64,000 bases of DNA, taken from the NCBI RefSeq assembly GCF_014203095.1, contig NZ_JACHIG010000001.1, forward strand, positions 248,001-312,000. The letters run 5' to 3'. Shown here piece after piece: positions 40,201 through 47,870 of the stretch. This stretch comes from Prosthecobacter vanneervenii. Its GTDB lineage: Bacteria > Verrucomicrobiota > Verrucomicrobiia > Verrucomicrobiales > Verrucomicrobiaceae. Position numbers and translations under genes: made by a program. The notes below the pieces were generated by a model that ran no database searches, had not been told where the DNA came from, and saw nothing but the letters and a program-made list of their open reading frames with translations. Within the stretch, counting starts at the first letter, position 1. The number at the start of each line of letters is the position of its first letter.

Positions 40201-42952
40201 CCGACGCGGGGCTGTGGATCCGACCACAGGCGTGTTTGCGCGCTCAAGGTATGATCAAAGCAGCAACCCGGATGTGGCTTCGACATCGTGGTGGGTGGAT
40301 TTTGCGAACTTCTTCGAAAACTTTGGCGCATTGGGGGGCGGTAACATCACATTGGTGGCCGGGCGTGATGTGTCGAATGTGAATGCCGTCATCCCCACAA
40401 ATGCGCGCATGCAGGGAACAGACACGTCAGGAAACCCTATCGCACCAAATGCAGCCAATATGGTCGAACTGGGGGGCGGCAGCCTGCTGGTGCAGTCTGG
40501 GCGCAACATCGACGGCGGTGTCTACTATGTGGAACGAGGCACAGGCACCCTGAATGCTGGGGCCTCCATCGTGACAAACAGCACCCGCTCTCCTTCGCTG
40601 GGCATTCTTTCTTCCTTCAGCAATCCGTCCGTGCTGGCCTCGGACACCTGGCTGCCCACCACGCTTTTTGTTGGCAAGAGCAAATTCAGCGTGAAGGCAG
40701 TGGGAGATGTGCTGCTCGGTCCGGTGGCCAATCCTTTCCTGCTGCCACAGGGCTATAACAACTCCTATTGGTACAAGACCTACTTCTCCACTTACTCTGT
40801 GGACAGCGGCGTGAGCGTCTCCTCCCTGGCCGGGGATGTGACACTGAGGCAGAGCGTCACATTGCCATCTGTGGGGGCTGTGCCGCCAGCGCTGCCAATG
40901 CTTGAGGCCTGGTTCATGACCCAGCTCCTGCTAAGCAGTTCCAAAGGAGCCAATGGCGGCCTGACAAGCTCCAATTACCAGCCTTGGCTGAAACTGGACG
41001 AGGACGACGTGAGCCCTTTTAACACGGCCTTCACAGTCATGCCCGGCACGCTGAATGTCACGGCTTTCACCGGCAGCCTGAATGTGGTAGGCACGATGAA
41101 TCTTTCCCCTTCTCCTACAGGGACTTTGGATTTGCTGGTGGCCGGATCTGTCAACGGTCTCAGCCAGACTGGCGTGGTGACGCTCAATAATGTGGAGACG
41201 AGTGTGTGGAATGCCGGGTGGATCAATCTTTCTGATGCCGATCCTTCCGCCCTGATCGGAATCACCACCCCATTCGCCTATCAGACGCTTCTGACCTCCC
41301 CCAGTTCCACTCTGGCCAACACCACACAGTCGCTTTTCCTTCAGAAGCGGCTGGATGCCTACTTTAACGAAACAGGCTCCACCAGTGGCAGCGCCGCAGT
41401 GCTGCAGACAAAGCAGGCGCTGCACGCCCCAGGACTGCTGCATGCCACAGATACCAAACCGGCGCGTATTTATGCCAAGTCCGGATCCATCAACGGATTC
41501 ACCTTCTTTTCCGCCAAGTCAGCACAGGTCATCAGCGGGCAGGACATCGCAGATGTCTCCCTTTATCTTCAGAACAACCGTGCCACAGATCTTTCGATTG
41601 TGGCGGCTGGCCGCGACATCATCCCCTATAATGCGAGCACGCCGCTCCGTGTGCTGGCGCTGAGTGCAGGAAATATCACCGGCCTGGGCGAGAAGCCTCA
41701 GGCAGGCGACATCCAGATCAACGGTCCTGGTGCGCTGGAAGTGCTCTCAGGCCGGAATCTGGACCTCGGGGTGGGCTCCAATAATGCGGATGGCACCGGA
41801 GTGGGCATCACCAGCATTGGCAATGGACGCAATCCTTACCTGCCTTTTGCGGGAGCTGACATCGTGGCAGCTGCGGGCCTGGGTGGAGCGGCGGTGGGCA
41901 TCAGCAATGCCAGCAGCCTTAACTTCACCAACTTCATCAACAGCTTTGGCACCAGCCCGGCTGGTTCTCGTTACCTGACGGAGCTAGCAGAGGCGCTGGG
42001 CGTGCCTTCCATCAATCTGAACAGCCCCACTCTCACGGCAGACCAGAAGAGCCGCTATGCACTGGCTCTCTTCTATCTCGTGCTGCGGGATGCTGGCCGC
42101 GACCACAACAACCCTGACAGCCCGAACTACAAAACCTACGACGCGGGCTTCCAGGCCATCTCTGCTCTCTTCCCAGCCACAACCTACACGGGCACGATTA
42201 ACACGCAGTCCCGCGACATCCGCACCAAGAGCGGTGGAGACATCTCTCTCCTGGCACCGGGCGGCGGCCTGCAGCTCTCACCCACGGCCATCGGCACTCA
42301 GCTGGCACCTCCTGGTATCATTACAGAAGCGGGTGGCGGTATTAACATTTTTGCCAACAAGAGTGTGGATATAGGCATCTCTCGTATCTTCACGCTGAAG
42401 GGTGGCGATATCACCATCTGGTCCTCCACAGGCAACATCGCAGCGGGTTCCTCTGCTAAGACGGTGCAGTCCGCACCGCCTACGCGCGTGATTATCGATC
42501 CGCAGAGCGCCAGCGTGAGCACGGATCTCGCGGGTCTGGCCACAGGCGGTGGTATCGGTGCGCTGGCTACCATCGCCAACATCAAGCCTGCCAACATTGA
42601 CCTCATCGCGCCGGTGGGTGCGGTGGATGCTGGAGACGCCGGCATCCGCGCCACGGGGAATCTGAACATCGCCGCCACGGTAGTGCTGAACTCCAGCAAC
42701 ATCCAGGTGGCGGGCAGCACCTCCGGAGCTCCAAGTGCACCAAGTGTGGCCGCGCCCAACATCAGCGGTCTTTCCAGCGCAGCATCCAGCACCGCAGCCA
42801 CCAGCAATGTGGCCGCTCAGCAGCAGCAACAACAGCAGCAAACCGGCACTCAGCAGGAGGACACTCCTTCCATCATTACCGTGGAGGTGCTGGGCTACGG
42901 CGGCGGCAGTGGCGATGATGATGAAAAGAAGCGCAACCAGCCCGGCGAGTAG
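31223..42952 (+). CDS. Giant TpsA-type filamentous haemagglutinin family exoprotein, 3909 aa
   Basis: A large beta-helical adhesin/exoprotein exported by the TpsB protein encoded upstream. The Arg-rich signal (RRRRAPGEFSLLHRATALIAA to VAFA) leads to a TPS secretion domain (about 145-275: NTTVNIVQSQQQAFINWSSF, NFDQSAGG, QVYVINQNGIIFGGSSQVN). The body to about 3400 is Gly/Ser/Thr/Asn-rich beta-helix repeat. A small module at about 2447-2514 matches one in the PstS-like protein. From about 3412 a DUF3739-type domain (ARIYAKSGSINGFTFFSAKS) appears, and the tail has a Gln run, then ITVEVLGYGGGSG and an acidic/basic end. No frameshift is visible in 11.7 kb. No peptidase or toxin domain is recognised. 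Confidence 0.95.
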   Translation: MSLSSSRRRRAPGEFSLLHRATALIAAFTLLPGPIPVAFAVDILRHGISAAAGTSASQTSSSGAGSGSSADSTAAARQDAADAITRTDTAIQAVQAMQNAAHALALTVPTNNLGPNPNAPGTLPDVPDGLAAGGLVLSGTPAGASSPTQTTSGGNTTVNIVQSQQQAFINWSSFNVGKHTTLNFDQSAGGSSVGQWIAFNKVTDPTGNPSQILGSITAQGQVYVINQNGIIFGGSSQVNVNTLVASTLPINDNLVSSGLLNQTDVQFLFSALPQAAGANGTPATTPPPVLTPSGNNGDITVQAGAQLTSPSVSGSGGRIALIAPNVTNNGSISTPDGQTIIAGGLQVGFTAHSSSDPSLRGLDVYVGSVGSYGGTVTNTGIINAPRGNVTMTGKEVNQNGVITSTTSVALNGRIDLNASYDALSNAQYNILQYADSPAFLYRSSGTVSVGTGAVTRILPEWASTETVVGTQLALVSQVNVTGKSVYFGGGSTLLAPNAKVGVSAGIWDYLATVDNVQPGTSTFTASGGQIYVDSGAMLNVAGSTDVYSSVSKYILTVQLRSNELANSPLQRTGVLNNQTVTVDLRNTGTYNGRVWYGTPLADLAGYVGVIQRTVGELTTAGGSISLNAGGSVVVQPSAKLDVSGGWINYQGAQVQTTQLVYNGQIINIATATPDLVYSGIYTGQTTTTQSAFGASSTTTSLFGLNNTFQPGYLQGGNGGSLSISAPAMALDGGMYGYTVSGPIQRSSPATASSLNVTMQSQQGTTPYTVVYPSGVTVYLRPGGTQSAVAPFAVDAADMPLATLSTSRATEVNLSPELASTFGFGRLTISNPNGNIVLPAGSALDAGAFGSVILKAANLDIEGSIFAASGTITLTAYDIAPDLVLDSNLGLPAMDPTRGHITLGSTAVLAVNGQIVDQRSEDGLNAVVATQGGSIKLDGMTVSLAAGGLLDVSGGVLVSNAAVVSYGSGGTLTVKSGQDATYAGVVGGGLTLGAMMRGFSGSTGGTLNLQAPVIQVGGATADPSAIVLDPSFLSQSGFNTFKLTGLGELTGTTDVFTTAVRITSGTVIAPVVQNYVALLTGGSVTLTPQTLAMGVRQPVKLDFEAPGVVDGLLGKLEIRGEIIMESGAVIQTDPLGSVTFNGGTVAIFGSVSAPGGTITVTGESKYPDINPNTIGLITVDLASGSSLSTAGTLLLTPSAYGLRKGHVLGGGTITISGNIAAEAGAVLDASGASGVLDLTPLEAGQSASNSLTNGTASGLISVATRIDSSGGTISFKGSEMLFLDAALSAHRGGATAEGGTLLVSSGRFYNNVVPKPDDLTIVVTQNTASIPTPLYTAGGNATGKAVRTAGGALVEQMGYFQADTFQNGGFDALTISGNVQFSGPISLNAPASLSIGSGGVITTDSTVSLSAPYVDLGMAFRAPIQSQQPEIQPYLVAGSPYYVAPTYGTGSLNVSASMIDVGNLVLKNTGALNLTAANGDIRGNGTLNVAGNITLTAGQVYAPTAVNFMIAAYDYTTGGGLQNGTVTFVSSGLRNLPISAGSTLSVYASIINQGGTIVAPAGTINLGWDGTGTTPQDLLSGAGAVVGRSIPITKNLNLLSGSRTSVSQIDPITGQGVVIPYGYSSDGTTWIDPKGVDISGGGLPVKLVNTAALNIAVQNGALVDLRGGGDLYAYRWVSGTGGTVDILASQGSFAVLPGYAFGYAPFASFNNTSSSLNLASGESGYTNGTLSVGDRVYLAGGSGLAAGVYTLLPARFALLAGAYLVTPKSGEPLGSALQPDGASLVSGYQFNGLNAGVQPSMLYSSFEVAPASVVSTRAQYTGYNASTYLQSRAQTLNLSVPLLPQDAGSFVLESLQTLSFSGQLLAAGGTTGRGAEIDISSPSDILIATAGTSATPGVLVLDAAQLSSFGAESLLIGGQRTTTTAGTQVSVRTGSITVGNSSASTLSMPELILVANGSITVNAGASISQSGSMRASADTLRIGTASNSGSGEGVLLRVSADTGAQVLRAGVTSATAAALTIAAGASISGASVILDSTNVLNLNPSALVTGQSLNINSGRISVQLNNPGSLQPNPGLVLAGTVLQNLQQAKSLSLLSYSTIDIYGVGQLGAAQMSSLALRAGEIRGFNNSSSGVNTVTLTAQKLQLDNFASAAASGAVAASTGSLVLNALDTMTIGANTLQLNQFNGVSATASNGIIFQGTGGLVVSGDFSAVAPVITAAGFASQSLTATGALTFTSSAAAGTLATGGLGASLTLTGGTVATGADIELASGNLTVKSTTGDTTVTGTLNVGGTAQTFFDQVKYTDAGKVTLISATGNVNLLAGSMLNISANSLGGDAGTLTVTTASGTLNLGGTISGTAPQGQSGSFVLTAGSLPSLGVLNNTLNSAGLNNSRSIRVLGGDVAVDGYADSHTFNLSADQGSIVVSGAIDASGTTGGSILLAASGSIVLSAGQTQATTADASGNVITLGSATGVSVGQAVTGVNVPSGTYVTAVNGTQITLNRAVTSTVPASTTLTFGGRLTAAAATFDSAGKGGNISLMAGSERNGVINTSAVLDLRSGTQIDLSVAGNIPSSKLNVTANVATNVAANLGGYDTITSTQAGVITLTNGQTVALAANTPTSVIGAKTVTLSSNGSVSFAGSSAWGLYTGTLQLRAPQNASANNLQMNAINAQISGASLITAEGYKIFTPASGTLNATVLSTITTNATTFTGNTATITNALFASNPDAAALRSVFYLLPGAEVLNLTGNLTLGTATSTISADWNLAGARFGPSSVPGILTMRAAGNLVFFNSLNDGFATGAYNATMSALNATLPTNLQSWSYRLASGSDFTAVDFHQVVPQTITGIAATTGSLMLGRNAGAAASTNPGSSINTNSVVNPTTTTGRFQVIRTGTGSIEIATGGDVQFLNQFASIYTAGAQVANSTMAGTFNVPRPNMSGSPVGGLGAVLETTRYPAQFTMGGGNVNVNAQGSIIQLTKDTSGNTIADSKRSMPTNWLFRRGAVDPTTGVFARSRYDQSSNPDVASTSWWVDFANFFENFGALGGGNITLVAGRDVSNVNAVIPTNARMQGTDTSGNPIAPNAANMVELGGGSLLVQSGRNIDGGVYYVERGTGTLNAGASIVTNSTRSPSLGILSSFSNPSVLASDTWLPTTLFVGKSKFSVKAVGDVLLGPVANPFLLPQGYNNSYWYKTYFSTYSVDSGVSVSSLAGDVTLRQSVTLPSVGAVPPALPMLEAWFMTQLLLSSSKGANGGLTSSNYQPWLKLDEDDVSPFNTAFTVMPGTLNVTAFTGSLNVVGTMNLSPSPTGTLDLLVAGSVNGLSQTGVVTLNNVETSVWNAGWINLSDADPSALIGITTPFAYQTLLTSPSSTLANTTQSLFLQKRLDAYFNETGSTSGSAAVLQTKQALHAPGLLHATDTKPARIYAKSGSINGFTFFSAKSAQVISGQDIADVSLYLQNNRATDLSIVAAGRDIIPYNASTPLRVLALSAGNITGLGEKPQAGDIQINGPGALEVLSGRNLDLGVGSNNADGTGVGITSIGNGRNPYLPFAGADIVAAAGLGGAAVGISNASSLNFTNFINSFGTSPAGSRYLTELAEALGVPSINLNSPTLTADQKSRYALALFYLVLRDAGRDHNNPDSPNYKTYDAGFQAISALFPATTYTGTINTQSRDIRTKSGGDISLLAPGGGLQLSPTAIGTQLAPPGIITEAGGGINIFANKSVDIGISRIFTLKGGDITIWSSTGNIAAGSSAKTVQSAPPTRVIIDPQSASVSTDLAGLATGGGIGALATIANIKPANIDLIAPVGAVDAGDAGIRATGNLNIAATVVLNSSNIQVAGSTSGAPSAPSVAAPNISGLSSAASSTAATSNVAAQQQQQQQQTGTQQEDTPSIITVEVLGYGGGSGDDDEKKRNQPGE

Positions 42953-42989
42953 TTTCTGAGACGTTTCTCCCACGCACCCATTCGCAAAC

Positions 42990-44744
42990 ATGGCCTTTCA
43001 CTACAGCCCCTCCACACAGTCTCAGGTGCCGGATCAGCCCCGGCCTCCGGCGCGGATCGGCAAGTTTACCTGGCTTGTGATGGGCAGCTTTTTCATGCTG
43101 GTGGTGCTGCTGGTGGCGTGGCATCCGGTAAAGGATGCGCTCAAGACGGCCTGGGGCCGCCAGTATGCGAAGGAGGCGCAGGCCGCGCTTTCAGGCAATG
43201 ACATTACAGGTGCTCTGCCTCGTATCATCGACGCACGCCGCTGGGCGCCTGAGGACGTGGAAGTGATCAAGGTGGTGGTGGAGTTTCTCAAAACCACCCG
43301 CACAGACCCCGCCACGCTGGCACAGCAGCTCAAGCTGCTCTCCAGCAAGCAGCCCCTGACGGAGGAGCAGGAGGCCCTGCTGGGAGAGAGCTTGCTGGCG
43401 GCACGGAAGACTGTCGAGGCCCGCGCAGTCTATGAGCGTATGGAAGCCTCTGGAAAGACAGGCGCTGCACGCATGGACCTGCTGTCCAAGCTCCTTTCTG
43501 CGGAAGGACACGCGGAAGAGGCGGCGGAGATCTCCCGCCGCTCCATGCGCAGCCAGGCGGAAACCTCCCCGGAGGCCAGGCTGCAGCGCGCCATGGAGGA
43601 CCGCAGCCATTCCTTTCCTGAGGTGCGCCGCGCCGCCTACGCGGAGCTGTGGGAAATGGCAGCACAGGATTCTCAGGTGGCCATGCAGGCCATGCTCCAG
43701 CTCTCGCGGGACCCTGAACTCAGCATTGCAGAAGCCCGACGCCTGCAGGAGATGGTGGACAAACATCCACACCGCAGTCTCAGCAGCCACCTGGCCATCG
43801 TCTCCGCTCTCTTGCGGTTGCAGCCGGAACAACGTGTGGCCATTCTGGATGCCGAGACAGCGAGATTTAAGGAAGAAAAAGAGGGCAATCTTACCGACTT
43901 TGCACGCTGGCTGGCGGAGCAGGGGCAGCACGCACGTCTGCTCAAGCTCCTTCCGCAGGACATCGCCATCCGCTCCCGTGATCTTTACTCCATCATGGCA
44001 GATGCACTGGTGGCGGAGGGGCGCTGGAAGGATCTGCACGAAATGCTCACCTCTCACCGTCCGCCGGTTTCCGCGGCCCTGGCAGGAGTGTGGCTGGCGG
44101 AGGTGGAGAGCCACCTGCAGCCAGACCTCAAGGAAACCACACGGCTGCTGCAAAACAGCATCGACGTGGCCAAAAAAGATGTGAATCCCGCGCCGCTGAT
44201 CGCCGCAGGTGTGGTGGCGGAAAAGCTGAACCTTCTGGATATTGCCGTGGATGCCTACCGTGCGGCGGCCATGGATGACACGGATAGCTCCATCAAGCTG
44301 CTGCAAAAAGCTGCTGAGCTGGCGCAGTTGCAGAAGGTTCCGGCCACCATGCTTGCCATTGCGCGCAGATTGCAGGACCTGCGGCCTACCAGCGCCGTCT
44401 TTGCCGAGCGCTGCACCTACCTGCGACTTGTGCTGGGCCTCGAACTCGAGCTGGCAGGTGTGCAGACAGGCGCTGCCGCAGGTGCCGATGGGCTGGACTC
44501 CAAACAAACGCAGCCTGAGCTGCTGCGCGCCCTCGCGGCCTATCGCTTTGGCGACAAACAGGCACTGGCCACCAGCTTGAAGGCCTTGGGAGAGCCCGCG
44601 CGCCTGCCGCCAGGCCAGCGCGCGGTGGCTGCGGGTTTGCTGGCTCTCTCCGGCAAAAACGAGCAGGCCTACCAGATCGCGGAGCGTGTTCCGGAGGTGC
44701 TGCTACTGGATGAAGAGCGCCAGTTCCTCCAGCGGGCCAAGTGA
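42990..44744 (+). CDS. Membrane-anchored helical-repeat (TPR-like) protein, 584 aa
   Basis: An N-terminal cytoplasmic stub precedes one helix (WLVMGSFFMLVVLLVAWHPV), then a long run of antiparallel helical repeats (EEQEALLGESLLAARKTVEARAVYERM, KLLSAEGHAEEAAEISRRSM, DIAVDAYRAAAMDDTDSSIKLLQKAAE) of TPR/SEL1-like character, to the C-terminus. It is probably periplasmic and may act as a scaffold for the secretion system or exoprotein processing. Gene order after the TpsA and the same strand support shared transcription. The exact repeat family was not fixed by eye. Confidence 0.8.
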   Translation: MAFHYSPSTQSQVPDQPRPPARIGKFTWLVMGSFFMLVVLLVAWHPVKDALKTAWGRQYAKEAQAALSGNDITGALPRIIDARRWAPEDVEVIKVVVEFLKTTRTDPATLAQQLKLLSSKQPLTEEQEALLGESLLAARKTVEARAVYERMEASGKTGAARMDLLSKLLSAEGHAEEAAEISRRSMRSQAETSPEARLQRAMEDRSHSFPEVRRAAYAELWEMAAQDSQVAMQAMLQLSRDPELSIAEARRLQEMVDKHPHRSLSSHLAIVSALLRLQPEQRVAILDAETARFKEEKEGNLTDFARWLAEQGQHARLLKLLPQDIAIRSRDLYSIMADALVAEGRWKDLHEMLTSHRPPVSAALAGVWLAEVESHLQPDLKETTRLLQNSIDVAKKDVNPAPLIAAGVVAEKLNLLDIAVDAYRAAAMDDTDSSIKLLQKAAELAQLQKVPATMLAIARRLQDLRPTSAVFAERCTYLRLVLGLELELAGVQTGAAAGADGLDSKQTQPELLRALAAYRFGDKQALATSLKALGEPARLPPGQRAVAAGLLALSGKNEQAYQIAERVPEVLLLDEERQFLQRAK

Positions 44745-44844
44745 GCGCAGCCACCTCCTGCGTAAAAAGGATGCCAGCCTTCTCGGATGATGGTAATGTG
44801 CGGGTCATCTTGCATGACCTTGGGAGGCGATCCGCCTGCCGATT

Positions 44845-45471
44845 TTGCATGATATGACTGTTTTTTTCATGCTGCTTAGGAAGTTCCTCACCTTACTGCT
44901 GCTACTGACGGGCCCTCTTTCCACGGTTGCCCGTGCGGAGGAGTCTGCTGCCTTTACGCCCCCGCGAGCCTACCCGGTGGAGCGTTACGAGGCTGGCTGG
45001 AACAAGAACCCTTTCACGCTCAAGACGGTCGCGCCCCACGCTCCCAATGGGGAGTTTGCCGCAGATCTGGCCATCGGTGCATTCTACGGCTCGGCGTCCA
45101 ATCCTACGGTGGTGCTGGTCAATACCAAGACCCGAGAGCGCATCCTGCTGCGCAGGGACCAGCCTGCATCCACCGGAATGACGTTGAAGTCCCTCAAACT
45201 GGATGCCCCGCGCAGCGAGTGCCAGGTGGAGGTGGCGCTGGGCGCGGAAAGCGCGGTGATCAAGTATGATGCAAACTACATCGCGCAGATGGCAGCTGCA
45301 GAGACAGCACGAGGCGGCGCGGTGAATTCCGCAGCCGGTGTCCGTCCACCAGTCATGCCTCCAATGCCAGCAAAGGCACCCAGACGCCCGGCTGGCGTGC
45401 AGCCGGTGCGTGTATCCAATCAGGGTGCCATGACTCCCATCATGCCCATGCCTGAAGCTCCGCAGCGATAA
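44845..45471 (+). CDS. Exported hypothetical protein, ~208 aa
   Basis: A signal peptide lies near the start (MLLRKFLTLLLLLTGPLSTVARA); the true Met may be 44845, 44854 or 44869. The mature part has a small beta domain (GWNKNPFTLKTVAPHAPNGEFAADLAIGAFYG, VVLVNTKTRERILLRR, SLKLDAPRSECQVEVALG) and a Pro/Arg-rich, Met-rich C-terminal tail, as in small periplasmic adaptors of type II secretion (GspC-like beta domain). That resemblance is only suggestive. It closes the operon, after a 100-bp gap holding a repeated TTGCATGA. Confidence 0.6.
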   Translation: MHDMTVFFMLLRKFLTLLLLLTGPLSTVARAEESAAFTPPRAYPVERYEAGWNKNPFTLKTVAPHAPNGEFAADLAIGAFYGSASNPTVVLVNTKTRERILLRRDQPASTGMTLKSLKLDAPRSECQVEVALGAESAVIKYDANYIAQMAAAETARGGAVNSAAGVRPPVMPPMPAKAPRRPAGVQPVRVSNQGAMTPIMPMPEAPQR

Positions 45472-45504
45472 GGTCTTAGTGGGCGGTCAGAGCTGGAAAA
45501 TGAT

Positions 45505-45978
45505 CTATTTCAGCGCTGCCAGAACCAAATCAAGGTGCTCGTCTGGTTTCACCTTTTCCAGGATGGCGGCTATCTTGCCGTCAGCGTCGATGACGAAGGT
45601 GCTGCGCTCGGTGCCCATGTAGGTTTTGCCATACATGCTTTTTTCCACCCAGACGCCATAGGCTTCGACGATGCGCTGGTCTTCATCGGCTATGAGCGGG
45701 AAGGGCAGGGTGTATTTGTCGATGAACTTAGCGTGGCGCTTGATGGAGTCGATACTGACGCCAAAAACCTGCGCTTTTTTGGAGATCTGCGACCAGCCGT
45801 CGCGCAGGCCGCATGCCTGCTTGGTGCAGCCAGGGGTGTCGTCCTTGGGGTAGAAGTACAGCACCACTGGGCGGCCGCGCAGCTGGCTGAGGGTGACCGT
45901 GTCGCCACTCTGATAGCTGCCTCCTACGACGGGGGCGGTGAAGTCGGGGGCGGGGGTGTGCAGGGCGGGCTTGCTCAT
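45505..45978 (-). CDS. bcp: Thiol peroxidase, BCP/PrxQ-type peroxiredoxin
   Basis: Reduces hydrogen peroxide and organic peroxides with thioredoxin. The 157-aa product has the peroxidatic Cys51 in PKDDTPGCTKQAC and the resolving Cys56 five residues on, the C-x4-C arrangement of BCP (PrxQ). VVLYFYPKDDTPGC and the later RSTFVIDADGKI complete the AhpC/TSA fold. No signal peptide, so cytoplasmic. It converges on the operon above and stands alone. Confidence 0.94.
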   Translation of the reverse strand: MSKPALHTPAPDFTAPVVGGSYQSGDTVTLSQLRGRPVVLYFYPKDDTPGCTKQACGLRDGWSQISKKAQVFGVSIDSIKRHAKFIDKYTLPFPLIADEDQRIVEAYGVWVEKSMYGKTYMGTERSTFVIDADGKIAAILEKVKPDEHLDLVLAALK

Positions 45979-46205
45979 GGGGGTGTGGTAGTGGGGTGGC
46001 CGTGATTACGATTGAAGTCGCTTCATGGGGCGCAAAAAGTGTGCAGGCCGCTTTCTGGGCTGGTACACCGGGAAGGCCCGAGATGCCAATCTGGTCCGTC
46101 GAACTGTGGAGGCGGCCTTTTGTTTCATTCCGCTTTTTCCTTCGCAACCCCATTTTTGCGCATGCACTTGCTGGATTTGGTCGTTAATCTTGCCTCCCCA
46201 ACCGC

Positions 46206-47870
46206 ATGTCCAAGAATCTCAGCGCACTCTCTTTCCGCAAAGGTGTTGAAAAAAACGTCTTTGAACGCATGGTCGATGCCGCCGACAAAGCCGGCACGGC
46301 TGAAAAGAACGACATCGTGCACCAGATGGGGCAGGATCACCTCTTTGGAGATGCCATCACGCTTGGCGCGGTCAGCTTTTACGACTTTCTAAAAAAGGAA
46401 AACGAGGGCAAGAAGGTCTTTCTCTGCAATGGCAGCGCCTGCCTCTGCGCCGGCACCCAGGACAAGCTGCACCACACCCTGGAGTCTCATTTCAAAAAGG
46501 AGGAGATCGGCCACATCTGCTGCCTGGGCCGCTGCCATGAAGGCGGTGCCTTCCAGTATCAGGGCAAAAACTACTCCGGCCAGAGCGATGCCGCCGTGGC
46601 CGACCTGGTCAAAACAGGCAAGGGCGACTCCGAGGACCGCTATGCCGTCGTGTCCCATCTGCAGCCCGCCATTCTCACCGCTGAGTTTCCCGGCATTGAT
46701 GCGTACTACGAGCCCTTTAAAAAGCTCATTGCCAATGGCGACCGCGATGCCCTCGGTGCTGATCTCAAGGACAGTGGCCTGCGTGGGCGTGGTGGTGCGG
46801 GCTTCCCGCTGCATTTCAAATGGGCCAGCTGCCGCGCGGCCTCAGGCCCGGTGAAATACATCGTCTGCAATGCCGATGAGGGGGATCCCGGTGCCTACAT
46901 CGACAAATACCTCATGGAAAAGCAGCCGCACAGCGTGCTGCTGGGCATGATGGTGGCAGGCTGGTACGCCGGTGCGGAGACGGGCATCCTCTACATCCGC
47001 GCCGAGTATCCAGACTCCATCACCATCGTGAACGAAGCCATCGAAGACCTCCGCTCCGCGGGGCTGCTGGGGAATGATATCCTCGGCACCGGCTTCAACT
47101 TCATGCTCAAGACCATCAAGGGCGCAGGTGCCTACATCTGCGGAGAGGAGACCGCTCTGCTGGCCAGCATCGAAGGCCAGCGCCCCGAGGTGCGCACACG
47201 CCCGCCTTTCCCCACCATTGAAGGCCTCTTCCGCAAGCCGACGATCGTCAACAACGTGGAGACGCTGGCAAACATCCGCGCCATCCTCACCCTCGGTGGC
47301 AAAGGATACGCCAAGATCGGCACGCCGCAGTCCACCGGCCCCAAGCTGGTCTCGCTCGACTCCTGGTTTGTGAAGCCGGGCATCTACGAAGTCGCCATGG
47401 GCACGCCGCTGCAGACGATCATCGACCTCGCCGGCGGTTTCAAAACCAAGGTCAAGGCCCTCCAGATCGGCGGCCCGCTCGGCGGCATCGTGCCGATGAG
47501 CCACGTGGGCAAGCTCACGATGGACTTTGAATCCTTCAAATACGGAGGCTTCATGAAAGGCCACGCCGGCATCGTCAGCATTCCGGAGTCGATGCCCATG
47601 ATCGAGTACATCCAGCATCTCTTCCAGTTCACGGCGGACGAGAGCTGCGGCAAGTGCTTCCCCTGCCGTCTTGGCAGCACACGTGGCAAGGAGCTCATTG
47701 CCAAAGCCCGCACCGACAGCGGTTTCAAGATCGATCGCGAACTCATCACCGACCTCCTCGACACCATGGAGCAGACAAGCCTCTGCGCCCTCGGCGGTGG
47801 CGTGCCTCTGCCCATCAAGAACGCCCTGCAGCATTTCGGTGAAGAGCTGAAGGGATACTTTGCGGATTAA
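46206..47870 (+). CDS. NuoE-NuoF fusion type diaphorase subunit (HoxF/FdsB-like), 554 aa
   Basis: A flavin/iron-sulfur NAD(P)H-oxidising subunit. The N-terminal thioredoxin-like 2Fe-2S domain has Cys74-x4-Cys79 and Cys106-x3-Cys110. The NuoF-type core follows (SGLRGRGGAGFPLHFKWAS, CNADEGDPGAYIDKY, GAGAYICGEETALLASIEGQRPE) and the 4Fe-4S motif ESCGKCFPCRLGS plus C in TSLCALGGG. The fusion matches NAD-linked formate dehydrogenase beta (FdsB) and bidirectional hydrogenase HoxF proteins. No formate dehydrogenase, hydrogenase or other partner is beside it. It is distinct from nuoF at 6492, so the genome holds at least two such subunits. Confidence 0.9.
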   Translation: MSKNLSALSFRKGVEKNVFERMVDAADKAGTAEKNDIVHQMGQDHLFGDAITLGAVSFYDFLKKENEGKKVFLCNGSACLCAGTQDKLHHTLESHFKKEEIGHICCLGRCHEGGAFQYQGKNYSGQSDAAVADLVKTGKGDSEDRYAVVSHLQPAILTAEFPGIDAYYEPFKKLIANGDRDALGADLKDSGLRGRGGAGFPLHFKWASCRAASGPVKYIVCNADEGDPGAYIDKYLMEKQPHSVLLGMMVAGWYAGAETGILYIRAEYPDSITIVNEAIEDLRSAGLLGNDILGTGFNFMLKTIKGAGAYICGEETALLASIEGQRPEVRTRPPFPTIEGLFRKPTIVNNVETLANIRAILTLGGKGYAKIGTPQSTGPKLVSLDSWFVKPGIYEVAMGTPLQTIIDLAGGFKTKVKALQIGGPLGGIVPMSHVGKLTMDFESFKYGGFMKGHAGIVSIPESMPMIEYIQHLFQFTADESCGKCFPCRLGSTRGKELIAKARTDSGFKIDRELITDLLDTMEQTSLCALGGGVPLPIKNALQHFGEELKGYFAD

